Assembly (NCBI RefSeq): GCF_051124815.1
Contig: NZ_CP118489.1
Location: 186,001 to 250,000, forward strand
Direction: 5' to 3'
Length of the DNA stretch: 64,000 bases
Source: Azospirillum sp051124815
GTDB lineage: Bacteria; Pseudomonadota; Alphaproteobacteria; Azospirillales; Azospirillaceae
A program made the position numbers and the translations under genes. Below the pieces are notes generated by a model that searched no databases, had not been told where the DNA came from, and was given only the letters and a program-made list of their open reading frames with translations. Below are positions 1 through 8,817 of the stretch, piece by piece (the first letter of the stretch is position 1; each line of letters opens with the position of its first letter).

Positions 1-577
1 TGTCGAAATAGCGGATCTCGCGGAAGCCGAACAGGCGGGTGTAGAAATCGGCCCACTCCTCCATGCGCCCGGTGTGGACATTGTGGGTCAGGTGGTCGAT
101 GTAGGTCAGGCCGGCGCCCTCGGGATGCTGGTCCACCCCCGGCAGCGGCACGAAATCGACCTCGTAGATGCTGCCGCGCTCGCCATAGCGGTCGACGAGG
201 TAGATCAGCGAATCGCCGATGCCCTTGATGGCGGGGATGTTCAGCTCCATCGCGCCCACGCGGTTCTCGACACCCCAGGCGCCGAGATCGACGGCCCGGC
301 GGTAGGCGAAGGCGGCGTCGGCGACGCGGAAGGCGATGGCGCAGATCGACGGCCCGTGCTGGGCGGCGAAGTTGCGCGGGAAGCCCGACGGCTCGGCATT
401 GACGATGAAGTTCACGTCGCCCTGGCGGTAGAGCGTGACGTCCTTCGACCGGTGGCGGGCGATGGCGGTGAAGCCCAGCTGCTCGAACAGGCGGCCCAGC
501 GCCACCGTGTCCGGCGCGGTGAATTCGATGAACTCGAATCCATCGGTCTTCATCGGGTTTTCCCACATGTCGGCCAT
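1..577 (-). CDS. hpd: 4-hydroxyphenylpyruvate dioxygenase, N-terminal part (runs off the left edge)
   Basis: Converts 4-hydroxyphenylpyruvate to homogentisate in cytosolic tyrosine catabolism. The reverse strand reads MADMWENPMKTDGFEFIEFTA and continues open to base 1 (192 codons). The first vicinal-oxygen-chelate half is complete, and the second begins with the conserved YIDHLTHNV, whose first His is an Fe(II) ligand in this family. The remaining iron ligands lie outside the window. The ATG at 577 has a good ribosome site (GGGAGAGG) just upstream. It is divergent from an Lrp-type gene, the usual arrangement when Lrp/AsnC proteins control aromatic amino acid catabolism. The family call is firm; only the C-terminus is missing. 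Confidence 0.95.
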   Translation of the reverse strand, partial: MADMWENPMKTDGFEFIEFTAPDTVALGRLFEQLGFTAIARHRSKDVTLYRQGDVNFIVNAEPSGFPRNFAAQHGPSICAIAFRVADAAFAYRRAVDLGAWGVENRVGAMELNIPAIKGIGDSLIYLVDRYGERGSIYEVDFVPLPGVDQHPEGAGLTYIDHLTHNVHTGRMEEWADFYTRLFGFREIRYFD

Positions 578-668
578 GATCGCCTCTCCCTTGGTTCGTT
601 CTGCGATCAGTATGCCGGACAGTCCGTGGAAATAGCTTTCAAAGTGAGGCGGGTACACCTATGATTTT

Positions 669-689
669 GGCAGGATTTCCCGTCCTGCC
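669..689. promoter_or_regulatory. Inverted repeat in the hpd/Lrp divergent promoter region
   Basis: GGCAGGA and TCCTGCC form a perfect 7-bp inverted repeat separated by 7 nt, 25 bp upstream of the regulator start and about 92 bp from the hpd start. It could be an operator for the adjacent Lrp/AsnC protein or an RNA hairpin in its leader. The assignment as an operator is inference. Confidence 0.35.
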
Positions 690-713
690 CTTCCTTACCG
701 GGGAATTTTGCCG

Positions 714-1190
714 TTGCCCGCCGCTCTATCGGAAATCGACATCAAAATTCTGGTCGCCCTGCAGGAGGATTCCCGCCTGACCGTGCAGGAGTTGGCCGAC
801 CGCGTCGGCACCTCGCCGTCGTCCTGCTGGCGCCGTCTGAAGTCGCTGGAGGAGACCGGGGTGATCCGCCGCTACACCGCGCTGGTCGATCCCAAGGCGG
901 CGTCGGTCGGCGAGTGTGTTTTCGCCCATGTAACGCTGGACCGCCATTCGGCCGAGACCGCCGCCGTCTTCATCGACGCGGTGCGCAAGCGGCCGGAAGT
1001 GCTGGAATGCTATGCGGTATCGGGGGATGCGGACTATCTGCTGCGGGTCGCCGTGCGGGCCATCGCCGATTACAACCGCTTCCTGGAGGAGTTCGTCTTC
1101 CAGCTGCCTTTCCAGGTGCGCATCCGCTCCAACTTCGCCCTGAAGGAAATCAAGTTCGAGACGGCACTGCCGCTGGGGAATGGGGCGTAG
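714..1190 (+). CDS. Lrp/AsnC family transcriptional regulator
   Basis: About 158 residues with the standard Lrp/AsnC layout. An N-terminal winged helix-turn-helix is visible as LTVQELADRVGTSPSSCWRRLKSLEETGVIRRY, split here into LTVQELADRVGTSPSSCW and the recognition helix RRLKSLEETG. It is followed by a RAM effector domain with the typical GDADYLLRV stretch. There is no good ATG. Two in-frame TTG codons lie at 708 and 714; the GGGGAA at 700-705 is better spaced for 714, so that start is used. Divergent from hpd, it is likely to control that gene in response to tyrosine or phenylalanine, as Lrp proteins beside hpd often do (inference). Confidence 0.88.
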   Translation: MPAALSEIDIKILVALQEDSRLTVQELADRVGTSPSSCWRRLKSLEETGVIRRYTALVDPKAASVGECVFAHVTLDRHSAETAAVFIDAVRKRPEVLECYAVSGDADYLLRVAVRAIADYNRFLEEFVFQLPFQVRIRSNFALKEIKFETALPLGNGA

Positions 1191-1212
1191 CGCCCCGTCC
1201 TGCCTTCCTCCC

Positions 1213-2361
1213 CTACCCTGCCACGCGGCGCTTGGCCTGCACGGCCGCCGCGGCGGCAGCCGGATGCGGGCCGGCGATGCGGTCGAGCAGCAGGTCCAGG
1301 CCGGTGCGGCTGGTCTCGTAGGCCACCCGGGCACGGGTCAGCGTCTGAGCCGAGGCGGCGGCGAGCGCCTCACGGTCGTCGGCCCAGGCCGCCAGGATCG
1401 GCAGGGCCGCCTTCACGAAGTCGGCGTTCTGCGGCACCAGCCCGTCGGCCGGAATGTCGGAGCCGATGCAGCCGCGCTCATAGGCCAGCACCGGCACGCC
1501 GGCGGCCATCGCCTCGAACAGCACCAGCGGCTGCGCCTCGTTGCGGTACTGGGTGGGGAAGACGAAGACGTCGATGTCGCGATAGAAGGCCTCCTTGGCC
1601 TCGCCATGCACCGGGCCATGATACTCCACCGCCCCGTCGAAGGCCATCAGCCCGGCGGCGATCATCGCGTTGTCCCTCGGCTTCAGCCCCGGCCCGGCCA
1701 GCACCAGCTTGGCGTCCACCCCCTCCAGCTGCAGGGCGCGCAGCAGGGCGAACAGCGTGTCCAGCCCCTTCTCGCCGCACAGGTTCGACAGGTGGCCGAT
1801 GCGCAGGGGGCCGTCGCGCCGGGGGCGCGGGGTCGCGCCGGGCGTGGAGAAGATGGCGTTCGACATGGTCATGCAGGTGCGCGCCGCCGGATAGATCGAC
1901 TGGAAGCGCATCTGCATCGCCGGGCACAGCAGCACATGGGTGCAGTCGGCGCCCGCCACCCGGGTCAGCAGCCGCATCCGCCAGGTAGGCTTGGCTATGG
2001 TGGCGAAGGAGTGATGGTGCAGCACCTGCTCGTAGCCGAACAGCCGCGCGGTCCCGGCGAGCGCGGCGGTATAGAGCGTGCCCCAGCCCGAGTCCACCGG
2101 CATGTAGAAACGGCGGTCGGGCTTGCGCAACCCGGCGGCGAGCCGGCCCATGGTGCCGAACACCCGCGTCATCTTGCGCAGATGGTAGGCGACGCCGCCG
2201 CCGTTCCAGCCGGGCGACAGGTCGGCGACCTCCACGCGGCCGCGCCCCCGCATGCGGTCCTGCAGACGCTCCAGCACCAGGGCCGTCACCCGGCTCATCC
2301 CATCCACCGGAGGCGGCAGGCGCCCGGAGACGACCACGTGGGTGCGCGCGTTCCGTTCCAT
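1213..2361 (-). CDS. Glycosyltransferase family 4 (GT-B fold)
   Basis: 382 residues starting MERNARTHVVVSGRLPPPVDG. This glycine/proline-rich N-terminal loop is typical of GT-B retaining transferases. The C-terminal half has IGHLSNLCGEKGLDTL at the start of the nucleotide-binding domain. The EX7E-like donor site is FPTQYRNEAQPLVLFEAMAAG, where the two glutamates contact the sugar nucleotide. The ATG at 2361 follows the upstream gene's stop by 2 nt, so the pair is translationally coupled. It is the last gene of the polysaccharide run. Donor and acceptor sugars cannot be read from sequence. Confidence 0.85.
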   Translation of the reverse strand: MERNARTHVVVSGRLPPPVDGMSRVTALVLERLQDRMRGRGRVEVADLSPGWNGGGVAYHLRKMTRVFGTMGRLAAGLRKPDRRFYMPVDSGWGTLYTAALAGTARLFGYEQVLHHHSFATIAKPTWRMRLLTRVAGADCTHVLLCPAMQMRFQSIYPAARTCMTMSNAIFSTPGATPRPRRDGPLRIGHLSNLCGEKGLDTLFALLRALQLEGVDAKLVLAGPGLKPRDNAMIAAGLMAFDGAVEYHGPVHGEAKEAFYRDIDVFVFPTQYRNEAQPLVLFEAMAAGVPVLAYERGCIGSDIPADGLVPQNADFVKAALPILAAWADDREALAAASAQTLTRARVAYETSRTGLDLLLDRIAGPHPAAAAAAVQAKRRVAG

Positions 2362-2363
2362 CG

Positions 2364-3605
2364 TCAACTCCCGGTCAGTGCCGCTCCGGTCGACCGGCCA
2401 TGCTGGCCACCCTCCGGATCGGCGGAATAGTCGGACACATAGTCCGTGTCCGCGCTGCGCTCCGCCCTGGGGCCGCCCAGCGCCACCACGGCCTTCTCCA
2501 CCGACTGGGCGAAGAAGCTGGCGTCGGCCAACGCCTGGAACGGCCGCCCGTTCAGGCTCAGGCGGCGCCACTCGTCCTCGTCGCCCGCGACCGACAGCAT
2601 GTAGCGCGCCAGCCCCTCGGGGTTGTCCGGCTCCACGATGTGGCCGTTCAGCCCGCTGCGGATCAGCACGTCGCGCGCACCGCACTGGTCGGACAGGATG
2701 GTCGGCACCCCCATGGCCAAAGCCTCGTTCACCACCAGACCGAACTGCTCCTCCAGCGACGGCAGAAGCAGGCAGAGCGTCGATCCCAGCGTCTCGGCGA
2801 TTCCCTTTTCCTGCAGGAAGCCGCGGAAGATGATCGAACCGTCCAGCCCGCGCCGCGTCACCTCGGCCCGCAATTCCGCCTCCAGCGGACCGGATCCGCA
2901 GAGGTGGAGCGGACGGGCGGCCGGACCGGCCAACTGCCGGTAAATGTCGTAGGCTTCGACCGCCCGGAACAAGTTCTTCTTCGGGACGAAGCGCGCGATG
3001 ATGGTGAAGTGGCGGTCGGCGAAGGGTACTCCGCCAGGGGCCGGCTCCATCCCGGACAGTCGGCGGATGCGGTCCAACGACAGCGTGTCGTACCCGATAT
3101 AGAGCCGATCCTTCGGAAGTCCCAACAGACGGAAGTAATCCACCGTGCGGTGACTTCCGCCGATCCCCGCCTGATAGGGGGAGTAGAAGACGCTCTTCAC
3201 CATTTCGCGCCACAGGATGCGCGGCTTGTCGTCGTATTTGGAGGCGTTCATGTTGATGACCTTGCGCCCCATCAGCCGCATGGTCAGGGCGAGCGCGAAG
3301 ACGTCCGGATCCTCGTAATGGCACAGGAAGACGAACCGGGCGTCGACGCGCCGGCATTCGCGCAGCAGGGCGCGGTACACCGTGGCCGTCGACAGGTCGG
3401 CCTTCGACTGGCCGGGAAACAGGGTGATCTTGCGGAAATTCTGCCCGGACCCGGTCGAATCCCAGGCGTAGGTGTGCGACTTCGACCCGACCTCCAGTCC
3501 GATCACGTCATAGACATGACCCAGCCGGCGGCCGACAGCCTCCAACCGGTCCATATGGTAGGGGCCGAACATCTCCCAGCTGAAGACCAGCGCGGGCTTC
3601 TTCAT
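2364..3605 (-). CDS. Glycosyltransferase family 4
   Basis: 413 residues beginning MKKPALVFSWEMFGPYHMDR. The C-terminal domain carries FTIIARFVPKKNLFRAVEAY, the phosphate-binding GPLEAEL region, and the donor site PSLEEQFGLVVNEALAMGVP with the EX7E glutamates. The ATG overlaps the upstream transferase by 4 nt (ATGA), so this is one operon. Its job is probably one sugar-addition step of the exopolysaccharide repeat unit on a lipid carrier at the cytoplasmic face of the inner membrane. Sugar specificity is unknown. Confidence 0.85.
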   Translation of the reverse strand: MKKPALVFSWEMFGPYHMDRLEAVGRRLGHVYDVIGLEVGSKSHTYAWDSTGSGQNFRKITLFPGQSKADLSTATVYRALLRECRRVDARFVFLCHYEDPDVFALALTMRLMGRKVINMNASKYDDKPRILWREMVKSVFYSPYQAGIGGSHRTVDYFRLLGLPKDRLYIGYDTLSLDRIRRLSGMEPAPGGVPFADRHFTIIARFVPKKNLFRAVEAYDIYRQLAGPAARPLHLCGSGPLEAELRAEVTRRGLDGSIIFRGFLQEKGIAETLGSTLCLLLPSLEEQFGLVVNEALAMGVPTILSDQCGARDVLIRSGLNGHIVEPDNPEGLARYMLSVAGDEDEWRRLSLNGRPFQALADASFFAQSVEKAVVALGGPRAERSADTDYVSDYSADPEGGQHGRSTGAALTGS

Positions 3606-4882
3606 GCTGCCTCTCCCAACAGAAGACGGGCGTAGCGGTCGAGCGCCACGGCGCGGGTGGCGTTCGCTTCCACCCAGGCACGGCCGCGGCGGCCCATGGC
3701 GGTGGCGCGGGCGGGGTCCGACAGCAGGGCCGCCACCGCCTCGGCCATCGCGCGCGGCTCTTCCGGCGGGGTGCACAGGAAGGCGCCGACCTGCGCCTCC
3801 AGCGTGGCGAGCGCCGATCCGGGCAGGCAGGTGCTGACGAAGGGCCGGCCGGCGGCGAGGATGGTCACCGCCTTGCCGGGCATGGCGAAGGCCGCCCCTT
3901 CCGGCCGCTGGGGCACGAGATGGACGTCGCCCTCCGCCATAGCCTCGTTCAGTTGGTCCTTCGGCGCCAACGGCTGGAAGATCACGTTGCGCAGCCCCAT
4001 GGCGCGGGCGCGCGACTTCAGCTCCTCCTCCAGCCCGCCCTGCCCGCGCAGCTTGATGCGCGCGGTCGGCATCAGCTCGGCCAGATGTCCTGCCATGTCC
4101 AGCACCTGCTCCAGCCCCTGCTTGCGGGCGAAGGCGCCGCTGTACAGCGCAGTCGGCGGCTGGTCGGGGCGGGGCAGCGGGTGGACCGCGTCGGCATCGA
4201 CGTGGGGCGGGATCACATGGATCGGCCGGGTGACGCCCAGCTCCTCCAGCACGCCACGCATCGGCTCCGACAGGACGACGATGGCGTCGGCGCGGTTCAG
4301 CGCCCGGCGCTCCATGGCGCGGATCGCCTTGACCGCCGCCTTGCCGCCCATGCCCAGCGCGCCGGCAAGGCCGGACTGGATGTCGTGGACGATGGCGACG
4401 TGACGCCCGCCCGGCGCCTTGAAGCGGTCGGCGATGCCCACCGACAGGATCGACGGGCAGAGCGACAGCACGGCGGCGTGCCGCCCGACCCGGCCGCGGA
4501 CGCGGGCGGCGGCGAAGCCGGCATGCAGCACGCCTTCATGGATCAGCCGGGCCTTCATGCCGCCGCCGGCCGGCGGGATGGTGTGCAGCCGCTCGACCAG
4601 CACCCCGTCCACCGTCTTGCTGTCCTGCGACCCGTCGGCATAGCCCTCATAGACCGTGTTGCCGGGATAGTTGGGACGCGCGGTCAGCACCGTGGTCTCG
4701 GCCCCGGCCGCCGCGAAGGCGGTGGCGAGGTCGGTCATCATCGGCGCACTGCCGGCCGGTTCCGGCCAATAGCTCTGCGCCACCAGCAGCAGTTCCTCCG
4801 GCACCGGCACGTCCGCCAGGGAAAGAGAGCTGGACGGCCGGTCGAAGACCGGCTGCCGCAGATTGAGGGAATCGTCCGGCAT
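3602..4882 (-). CDS. WcaI-like glycosyltransferase
   Basis: 426 residues with the layout of colanic-acid WcaI-type transferases. The N-terminal QSYWPEPAGSAPMMTDLA and VLTARPNYPGNTVYEGY are characteristic, and a GT4 C-terminal domain begins at LYSGAFARKQGLEQVLDMA. The donor-site region is less canonical (VPQRPEGAAFAMPGKAVTILAAG), as is usual for this subfamily. It starts 7 nt after the GDP-fucose synthase gene ends and overlaps the next transferase by 4 nt. By analogy it may add fucose or another sugar to the repeat unit; that is inference from the neighbouring fcl gene. Confidence 0.83.
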   Translation of the reverse strand: MPDDSLNLRQPVFDRPSSSLSLADVPVPEELLLVAQSYWPEPAGSAPMMTDLATAFAAAGAETTVLTARPNYPGNTVYEGYADGSQDSKTVDGVLVERLHTIPPAGGGMKARLIHEGVLHAGFAAARVRGRVGRHAAVLSLCPSILSVGIADRFKAPGGRHVAIVHDIQSGLAGALGMGGKAAVKAIRAMERRALNRADAIVVLSEPMRGVLEELGVTRPIHVIPPHVDADAVHPLPRPDQPPTALYSGAFARKQGLEQVLDMAGHLAELMPTARIKLRGQGGLEEELKSRARAMGLRNVIFQPLAPKDQLNEAMAEGDVHLVPQRPEGAAFAMPGKAVTILAAGRPFVSTCLPGSALATLEAQVGAFLCTPPEEPRAMAEAVAALLSDPARATAMGRRGRAWVEANATRAVALDRYARLLLGEAA

Positions 4883-4888
4883 CGGCGG

Positions 4889-5854
4889 TTACTCCGCAGC
4901 CTGCTTCGGAGCCTGCTGGCGTTCCGGAGCGGCGTTCTCCAGGAACCAGGCGTAGGTGCGGCGCAACCCCTCCTCCAGCGACACCTTCGGGCGCCAGCCG
5001 GTGGCGAACAGGCGCGACACGTCCATCAGCTTGCGCGGGTGGCCGTCGGGCTTGCTCAGGTCATGGGTCAGCGTGCCGGTGTAGCCGACGGTGTCGCGGA
5101 TCATGGCGGCGAGGTCGGCGATGGCGATGTCGTCGCCGGGGCCGACATTGATGATCTCCTCGCTGTCGTAATGATCCATCAGATGCAGGCAGGCGTCCGC
5201 CATGTCGTCGACATAGAGGAACTCGCGCCGCGGCTTGCCGGTGCCCCACAGGGTGACGGTCGGATCGCCCGCCAGCTTGGCGTCGTGGAAACGGCGGATC
5301 ATGCCCGGCAACGCGTGCGAGGTCTCCGGGTCGAAATGGTCGCCGGGGCCGTACAGGTTGGACGGCATGGCGCAGATGGCGTTGAAGCCGTACTGGCGCC
5401 GGTAGGCCTGGCACATGGTGATGCCGGCGATCTTGGCGACCGCGTAGGGCTTGTTGCTCGGCTCCATCGGGCCGGACAGCAGCGCCTCCTCTTTGATCGG
5501 CTGTTCCGCATGCTTCGGGTAGAGGCAGGAGGACCCGAGGAAGAGGAGCTTGCTAACGCCGGCGCGCCAGGCGGCGTCGATGACGTTGTTCTGGATCAGC
5601 AGGTTGTCGCGGATGAAGTCGCCGCCGAAGCGGTCGTTGGCGAGGATGCCGCCCACCTTCGCCGCGGCCAGGATCACATGCTCGATCCCCTCGCGGTCGA
5701 AGAAGGCGCGCACCGCCGCCTGATCGGTCAGGTCGAGCTGCGACCGGTCGCGGATCACGAGGTCGGTGTGCCCGGCCTCGGTCAGCCGCCGCAGAATGGC
5801 GGACCCGACGAGTCCCCGGTGGCCGGCGACGAAGATACGGCTGTTGCGGTCCAT
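4889..5854 (-). CDS. fcl: GDP-L-fucose synthase (GDP-4-keto-6-deoxymannose epimerase/reductase)
   Basis: Makes GDP-L-fucose from GDP-4-keto-6-deoxy-D-mannose with NADPH. It is 321 residues, the normal family length. The extended-SDR Rossmann motif GHRGLVGSA is at residues 11-19, SSCLYPKHAEQPIKE supplies the catalytic Ser region, and YAVAKIAG holds the Tyr-X3-Lys pair. An open frame extends upstream, but the ATG at 5854 is preceded by TAAGGAGA at good spacing. The partner GDP-mannose 4,6-dehydratase gene is not in this window. The upstream side is a palindromic repeat that separates it from the epimerase gene. Confidence 0.93.
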   Translation of the reverse strand: MDRNSRIFVAGHRGLVGSAILRRLTEAGHTDLVIRDRSQLDLTDQAAVRAFFDREGIEHVILAAAKVGGILANDRFGGDFIRDNLLIQNNVIDAAWRAGVSKLLFLGSSCLYPKHAEQPIKEEALLSGPMEPSNKPYAVAKIAGITMCQAYRRQYGFNAICAMPSNLYGPGDHFDPETSHALPGMIRRFHDAKLAGDPTVTLWGTGKPRREFLYVDDMADACLHLMDHYDSEEIINVGPGDDIAIADLAAMIRDTVGYTGTLTHDLSKPDGHPRKLMDVSRLFATGWRPKVSLEEGLRRTYAWFLENAAPERQQAPKQAAE

Positions 5855-5900
5855 GCGGGCCGTCTCCTTAAGATCTTGTGCGAGCACTTGCCGCCGATTG

Positions 5901-6005
5901 CCCCCACCCCGACCCTCCCCCGCTGGGCAGGGGAGGGAGATTGGAGCCTTGTCGGCGTTCAGCGGCAGTCCCTCCCCCGCCCAGCGGGGGAGGTTAGGTG
6001 GGGGT
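5901..6005. repeat. Composite palindromic repeat, copy 1
   Basis: A roughly 105-bp intergenic element. Its ends are complementary (CCCCCACC at the left, GGTGGGGG at the right). Inside each end is a hairpin of the type CCTCCCCCGCtgggcGGGGGAGG. The middle, about 5943-5970, is unrelated spacer. Related copies lie at 49101-49207 and, in opposite orientation, at 59502-59608. It sits between the epimerase and fcl genes of one operon. It resembles REP/BIME-type elements; any role in termination or mRNA stability is inference. Confidence 0.8.
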
Positions 6006-6025
6006 CTAACGCCCCAATCGACGCC

Positions 6026-7021
6026 CTACTCCGCCGCCTGCCCCATGCGCCCCAGATCCGCCCGTGCGCGCTCCGCGTACCACTCGACCACGCCGGGCAG
6101 GCCGGCGGAGAGCGGGATGCGCGGGGTGAAGCCCAGCGCGGTCAGCTTGGCGATGTCGGGGCTGCGGCGGTCGGTGCCGCCGGGGGCGGCCGGACCCGGC
6201 ATCACCTGGGCATCGCGGCCGAGGCAGCCGACGGTCTGCCGGGCGAGGTCGGCGATGGTGACCTCCTCCGGGTTGCCGACATGGTAGATGCCGAGATGCT
6301 CGCCCTTGTCGACCACCGTCACGATGCCGTCGATGGCGTCGTCGATGTGGACGAAGGCGCGGGTCTGGCGGCCGTCGCCCTGGATCTTGAAGGGCACCGC
6401 CCCGCTCGGGTGACTGGCGATCGCCTCCACCGCGCGGCGGGAGAATTCCGGCACCACGTGCTCCCAGCCCATGTCGGGGCCGTAGACGTTGTGCGGGCGG
6501 AAGATCGCCACCCGGTCGAAGCCGCTGCGGCCCCAGTTGATCGCCAGCAGTTCGGAGATCAGCTTGGAGCCGCCGTAGCTGTAGCGGGCGTTCAGCACGT
6601 CCGGCACGACCAGCGGCACCTCCTCCGGCGTCGGCACCAGCGGCGGGGTCTGGTAGGCCTCCGAGGAGGAGGCGACGACGAGGTCGCCCACGCCGTCGGC
6701 ACGGCAGGCGTCCAGCACGTTCAGCATGCCGCGCACGCCGACGTCCAGCACCACCTCGGGCTTCTCGTAGAAATGCTTGGTGCCGTTGACGGCGGCCAGA
6801 TGCAGCACGCCGTCGACGCCGCGCACCGCTTCCCGCACCGCGGCCGGATCGCGGATGTCGCCCTGGACGAATTCGACATCGTCCAGCACGCCGGCCAGCC
6901 GCCCGGTGTGCCCGCGCGAGTTGTCGTCCAGAACGCGGACGCGGTGGCCGTCACGGACCAGCCGGTGGACCAGGGCGGCGCCGATGAAGCCGCTGCCGCC
7001 GGTGACGAGATAGTGTTTCAT
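6026..7021 (-). CDS. NAD-dependent epimerase/dehydratase (UDP-glucose 4-epimerase-like)
   Basis: 331 residues of the extended short-chain dehydrogenase family. The Rossmann motif GGSGFIGAAL is at the N-terminus and the catalytic pair is YSYGGSKLISE. The substrate region reads FRPHNVYGPDMGWEHVVPEF, as in nucleotide-sugar epimerases and dehydratases. A TTG 9 nt upstream is also in frame, but GAGGAA is better placed for the ATG at 7021. It lies 32 nt after the nucleotide-sugar dehydrogenase gene, so the two probably act on the same or linked nucleotide sugars. The exact substrate cannot be told from sequence. Confidence 0.85.
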   Translation of the reverse strand: MKHYLVTGGSGFIGAALVHRLVRDGHRVRVLDDNSRGHTGRLAGVLDDVEFVQGDIRDPAAVREAVRGVDGVLHLAAVNGTKHFYEKPEVVLDVGVRGMLNVLDACRADGVGDLVVASSSEAYQTPPLVPTPEEVPLVVPDVLNARYSYGGSKLISELLAINWGRSGFDRVAIFRPHNVYGPDMGWEHVVPEFSRRAVEAIASHPSGAVPFKIQGDGRQTRAFVHIDDAIDGIVTVVDKGEHLGIYHVGNPEEVTIADLARQTVGCLGRDAQVMPGPAAPGGTDRRSPDIAKLTALGFTPRIPLSAGLPGVVEWYAERARADLGRMGQAAE

Positions 7022-7053
7022 GTCGGTCAAATTCCTCTTCCAGCCCGATGACG

Positions 7054-8409
7054 TCAGGCCACATGCGCGTAGCGGGCGGCGCCATGGCTGCCGAGAGCCA
7101 CGTAGGCCGTGCCTTCCGGCAGGTCGACATCGCGGCTGTTGAAGTTGTTCCAGAAGTCGTAGATCACGCCCGGCCGGTCCATCCGCTGGGCCAGATCCGG
7201 CAGCGGCATCGAGGTGAAGACCGGGTGGTTGTTCAGGATCACCGCCAGATTGGCGCCGGACACCGCCTCGGCCATGTTGGCCGCCGGCTCCAGACCGAAG
7301 GAACGGATGTCGTCCGGCCGCACCACCGCGTCGAAGCCGCGCAGCCGGGCGGTGGGGAAGCGCTGGCGCAGTTCCTCCAGCACCGGCTTGGCCATGGTAC
7401 CGCGCAGGTCGTCGGTCGCCGGCCGGCCCTTGAAGGCGAGGCCCATCAGGCTGATGGTCGGCGCCTGCGGGAAGCCCTGCATCGAATTGGCGAGCTTGCC
7501 GAGGAAGTCGGCGACCTCGATCGGCTGGCTTTCGTTGACCAAGCGGCCGGCGGCGGTGATCGCCATCTCGACGCCGACCTCGCGCGCCGCCTCGATCAGG
7601 ATGTGGGGGTCCTTCTCAAGGCAGGGGCCGCCGACCGGGCCGGGCAGCGGCAGGTTGGTGCGCGGATAGCCCAGCTTGCCGGCGCGCGCCACCTCGACCG
7701 CCGAGATCTCCATGGCGTTGCACAGCTTGGCGATCTCGTTGGAGAAGGCGAAGGTGACGTCGCGGTAGGTGTTGTCGACCAGCTTGATCAGCTCCGCCGT
7801 CTCCAGGGTGGAGACCTTGACGGTGGTCGGCGTCAGGAAGCCGAAGATCTGCGCCGCGCGGGTGGCGACGTCCATGCTCTCCGCCCCGACGATCTGCGGC
7901 AGCTGGTTCAGCTCCAGCAGCGCCTGGCCTTCCAGCGTGCGTTCCGGGCAGAAGGCGATGTCGAACTGCTTGCCGGTGGCGCGCAGGATCGGCGCCACGA
8001 CGTTGCGGGTGGTGCCCAGCTTCACGGTGGAGCGCAGGATGACCAGATCGCCGTCATGCAGGCAGCTGGCGACCTGACGGGTCGCCGCCTCGATCATGTC
8101 GGTGCGGACCCGGCCGTCCTTGCTCAGCGGCGTGCCGACCGTGATGATGAAGACGCTGGCGTTGCTGCAATCCTGCTGGTTGCGGCTGAAGGTGAAGCGG
8201 CCGCGTGCGATGACGTGGCGCAGCTTTTCCGTCAGGCCCGGCTCGTGGAAGTGCGGGTTGCCCTGGCCGAGCTTGTCGAGCACGTCCTGCCGCACCTCGA
8301 CCCCATGCACCTGGAAGCCGGCGTCCGCCATCGCGACCGCCAGCGTCAGGCCGACATAGCCGAGCCCGAGGACGCAGACGTTACGATCGGAAAAAGTCTT
8401 GGGAAGCAT
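7054..8409 (-). CDS. UDP-glucose/GDP-mannose dehydrogenase family protein (WecC/WbpA-like)
   Basis: 451 residues. It oxidises a nucleotide sugar to the uronic acid with two NAD+. The N-terminal NAD domain begins CVLGLGYVGLTLAVAMA. The middle domain contains the catalytic Cys in GPVGGPCLEKDPHIL, and the C-terminal UDP-binding domain has MGLAFKGRPATDDLRGT. The pattern looks closer to UDP-N-acetylmannosamine or N-acetylglucosamine dehydrogenases than to UDP-glucose dehydrogenase, but I would not name the substrate. The start is the ATG at 8409 after AGGAG; a longer frame upstream lacks support. It would supply an acidic sugar to the exopolysaccharide. Confidence 0.88.
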   Translation of the reverse strand: MLPKTFSDRNVCVLGLGYVGLTLAVAMADAGFQVHGVEVRQDVLDKLGQGNPHFHEPGLTEKLRHVIARGRFTFSRNQQDCSNASVFIITVGTPLSKDGRVRTDMIEAATRQVASCLHDGDLVILRSTVKLGTTRNVVAPILRATGKQFDIAFCPERTLEGQALLELNQLPQIVGAESMDVATRAAQIFGFLTPTTVKVSTLETAELIKLVDNTYRDVTFAFSNEIAKLCNAMEISAVEVARAGKLGYPRTNLPLPGPVGGPCLEKDPHILIEAAREVGVEMAITAAGRLVNESQPIEVADFLGKLANSMQGFPQAPTISLMGLAFKGRPATDDLRGTMAKPVLEELRQRFPTARLRGFDAVVRPDDIRSFGLEPAANMAEAVSGANLAVILNNHPVFTSMPLPDLAQRMDRPGVIYDFWNNFNSRDVDLPEGTAYVALGSHGAARYAHVA

Positions 8410-8817
8410 CGTCGCTCCTGCCGTTTGCTGAGGCCCCGCCACCGGCGGCGGGTTGCCGAGAGTTTGGAGACGCCCCGACTGCCCTGCCCTGTTGCCAAGG
8501 ATGCAGACGGAGAAACCTCGAAATTCGAAATTGTTTTCTTGTTGTGACTTCGCCGTGACGATGAAGTACCCCGTTTCCGGCGTTGTGCAGCGCGAAGTGT
8601 TTCAGAAATCACCGCCAGATGAAAAGACTATGATTGCCGTTCACCGACGTATTAAGAGTATTAACCCTCGCCACGGTCGAATGAATGCTTGGAGTGACCA
8701 ACAGAGACGTTCGAAAGTGGTGCAATAGGCGCAAGTCGTTTCAGCTGCCGCCACGGAGCCACCCGGCATTGCGGAATTGAGGGTTGCATCCGACCGCCCT
8801 GCCACGACCCGCCCCCC
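8410..8817. other. 408-bp intergenic region within the polysaccharide locus
   Basis: No convincing gene. The stretch 8515-8700 is clearly AT-richer than its surroundings and probably holds the promoter for the dehydrogenase-to-glycosyltransferase run. A 91-codon plus-strand open frame at 8453-8728 has no ribosome site and no recognisable sequence. The gap implies that the flippase and the downstream sugar genes may be separate transcription units. Confidence 0.6.

Noticed and set aside
3920..7051. A 1043-codon open frame on the plus strand
   Set aside because: It is antisense to three clear genes (WcaI-like transferase, fcl, epimerase). Its translation is rich in Arg, Gln, His and Gly with no motif, which is the usual mirror of a high-GC coding strand.
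8453..8728. 91-codon plus-strand open frame in the polysaccharide locus
   Set aside because: No ribosome site, no recognisable motif and AT-rich promoter-like composition.
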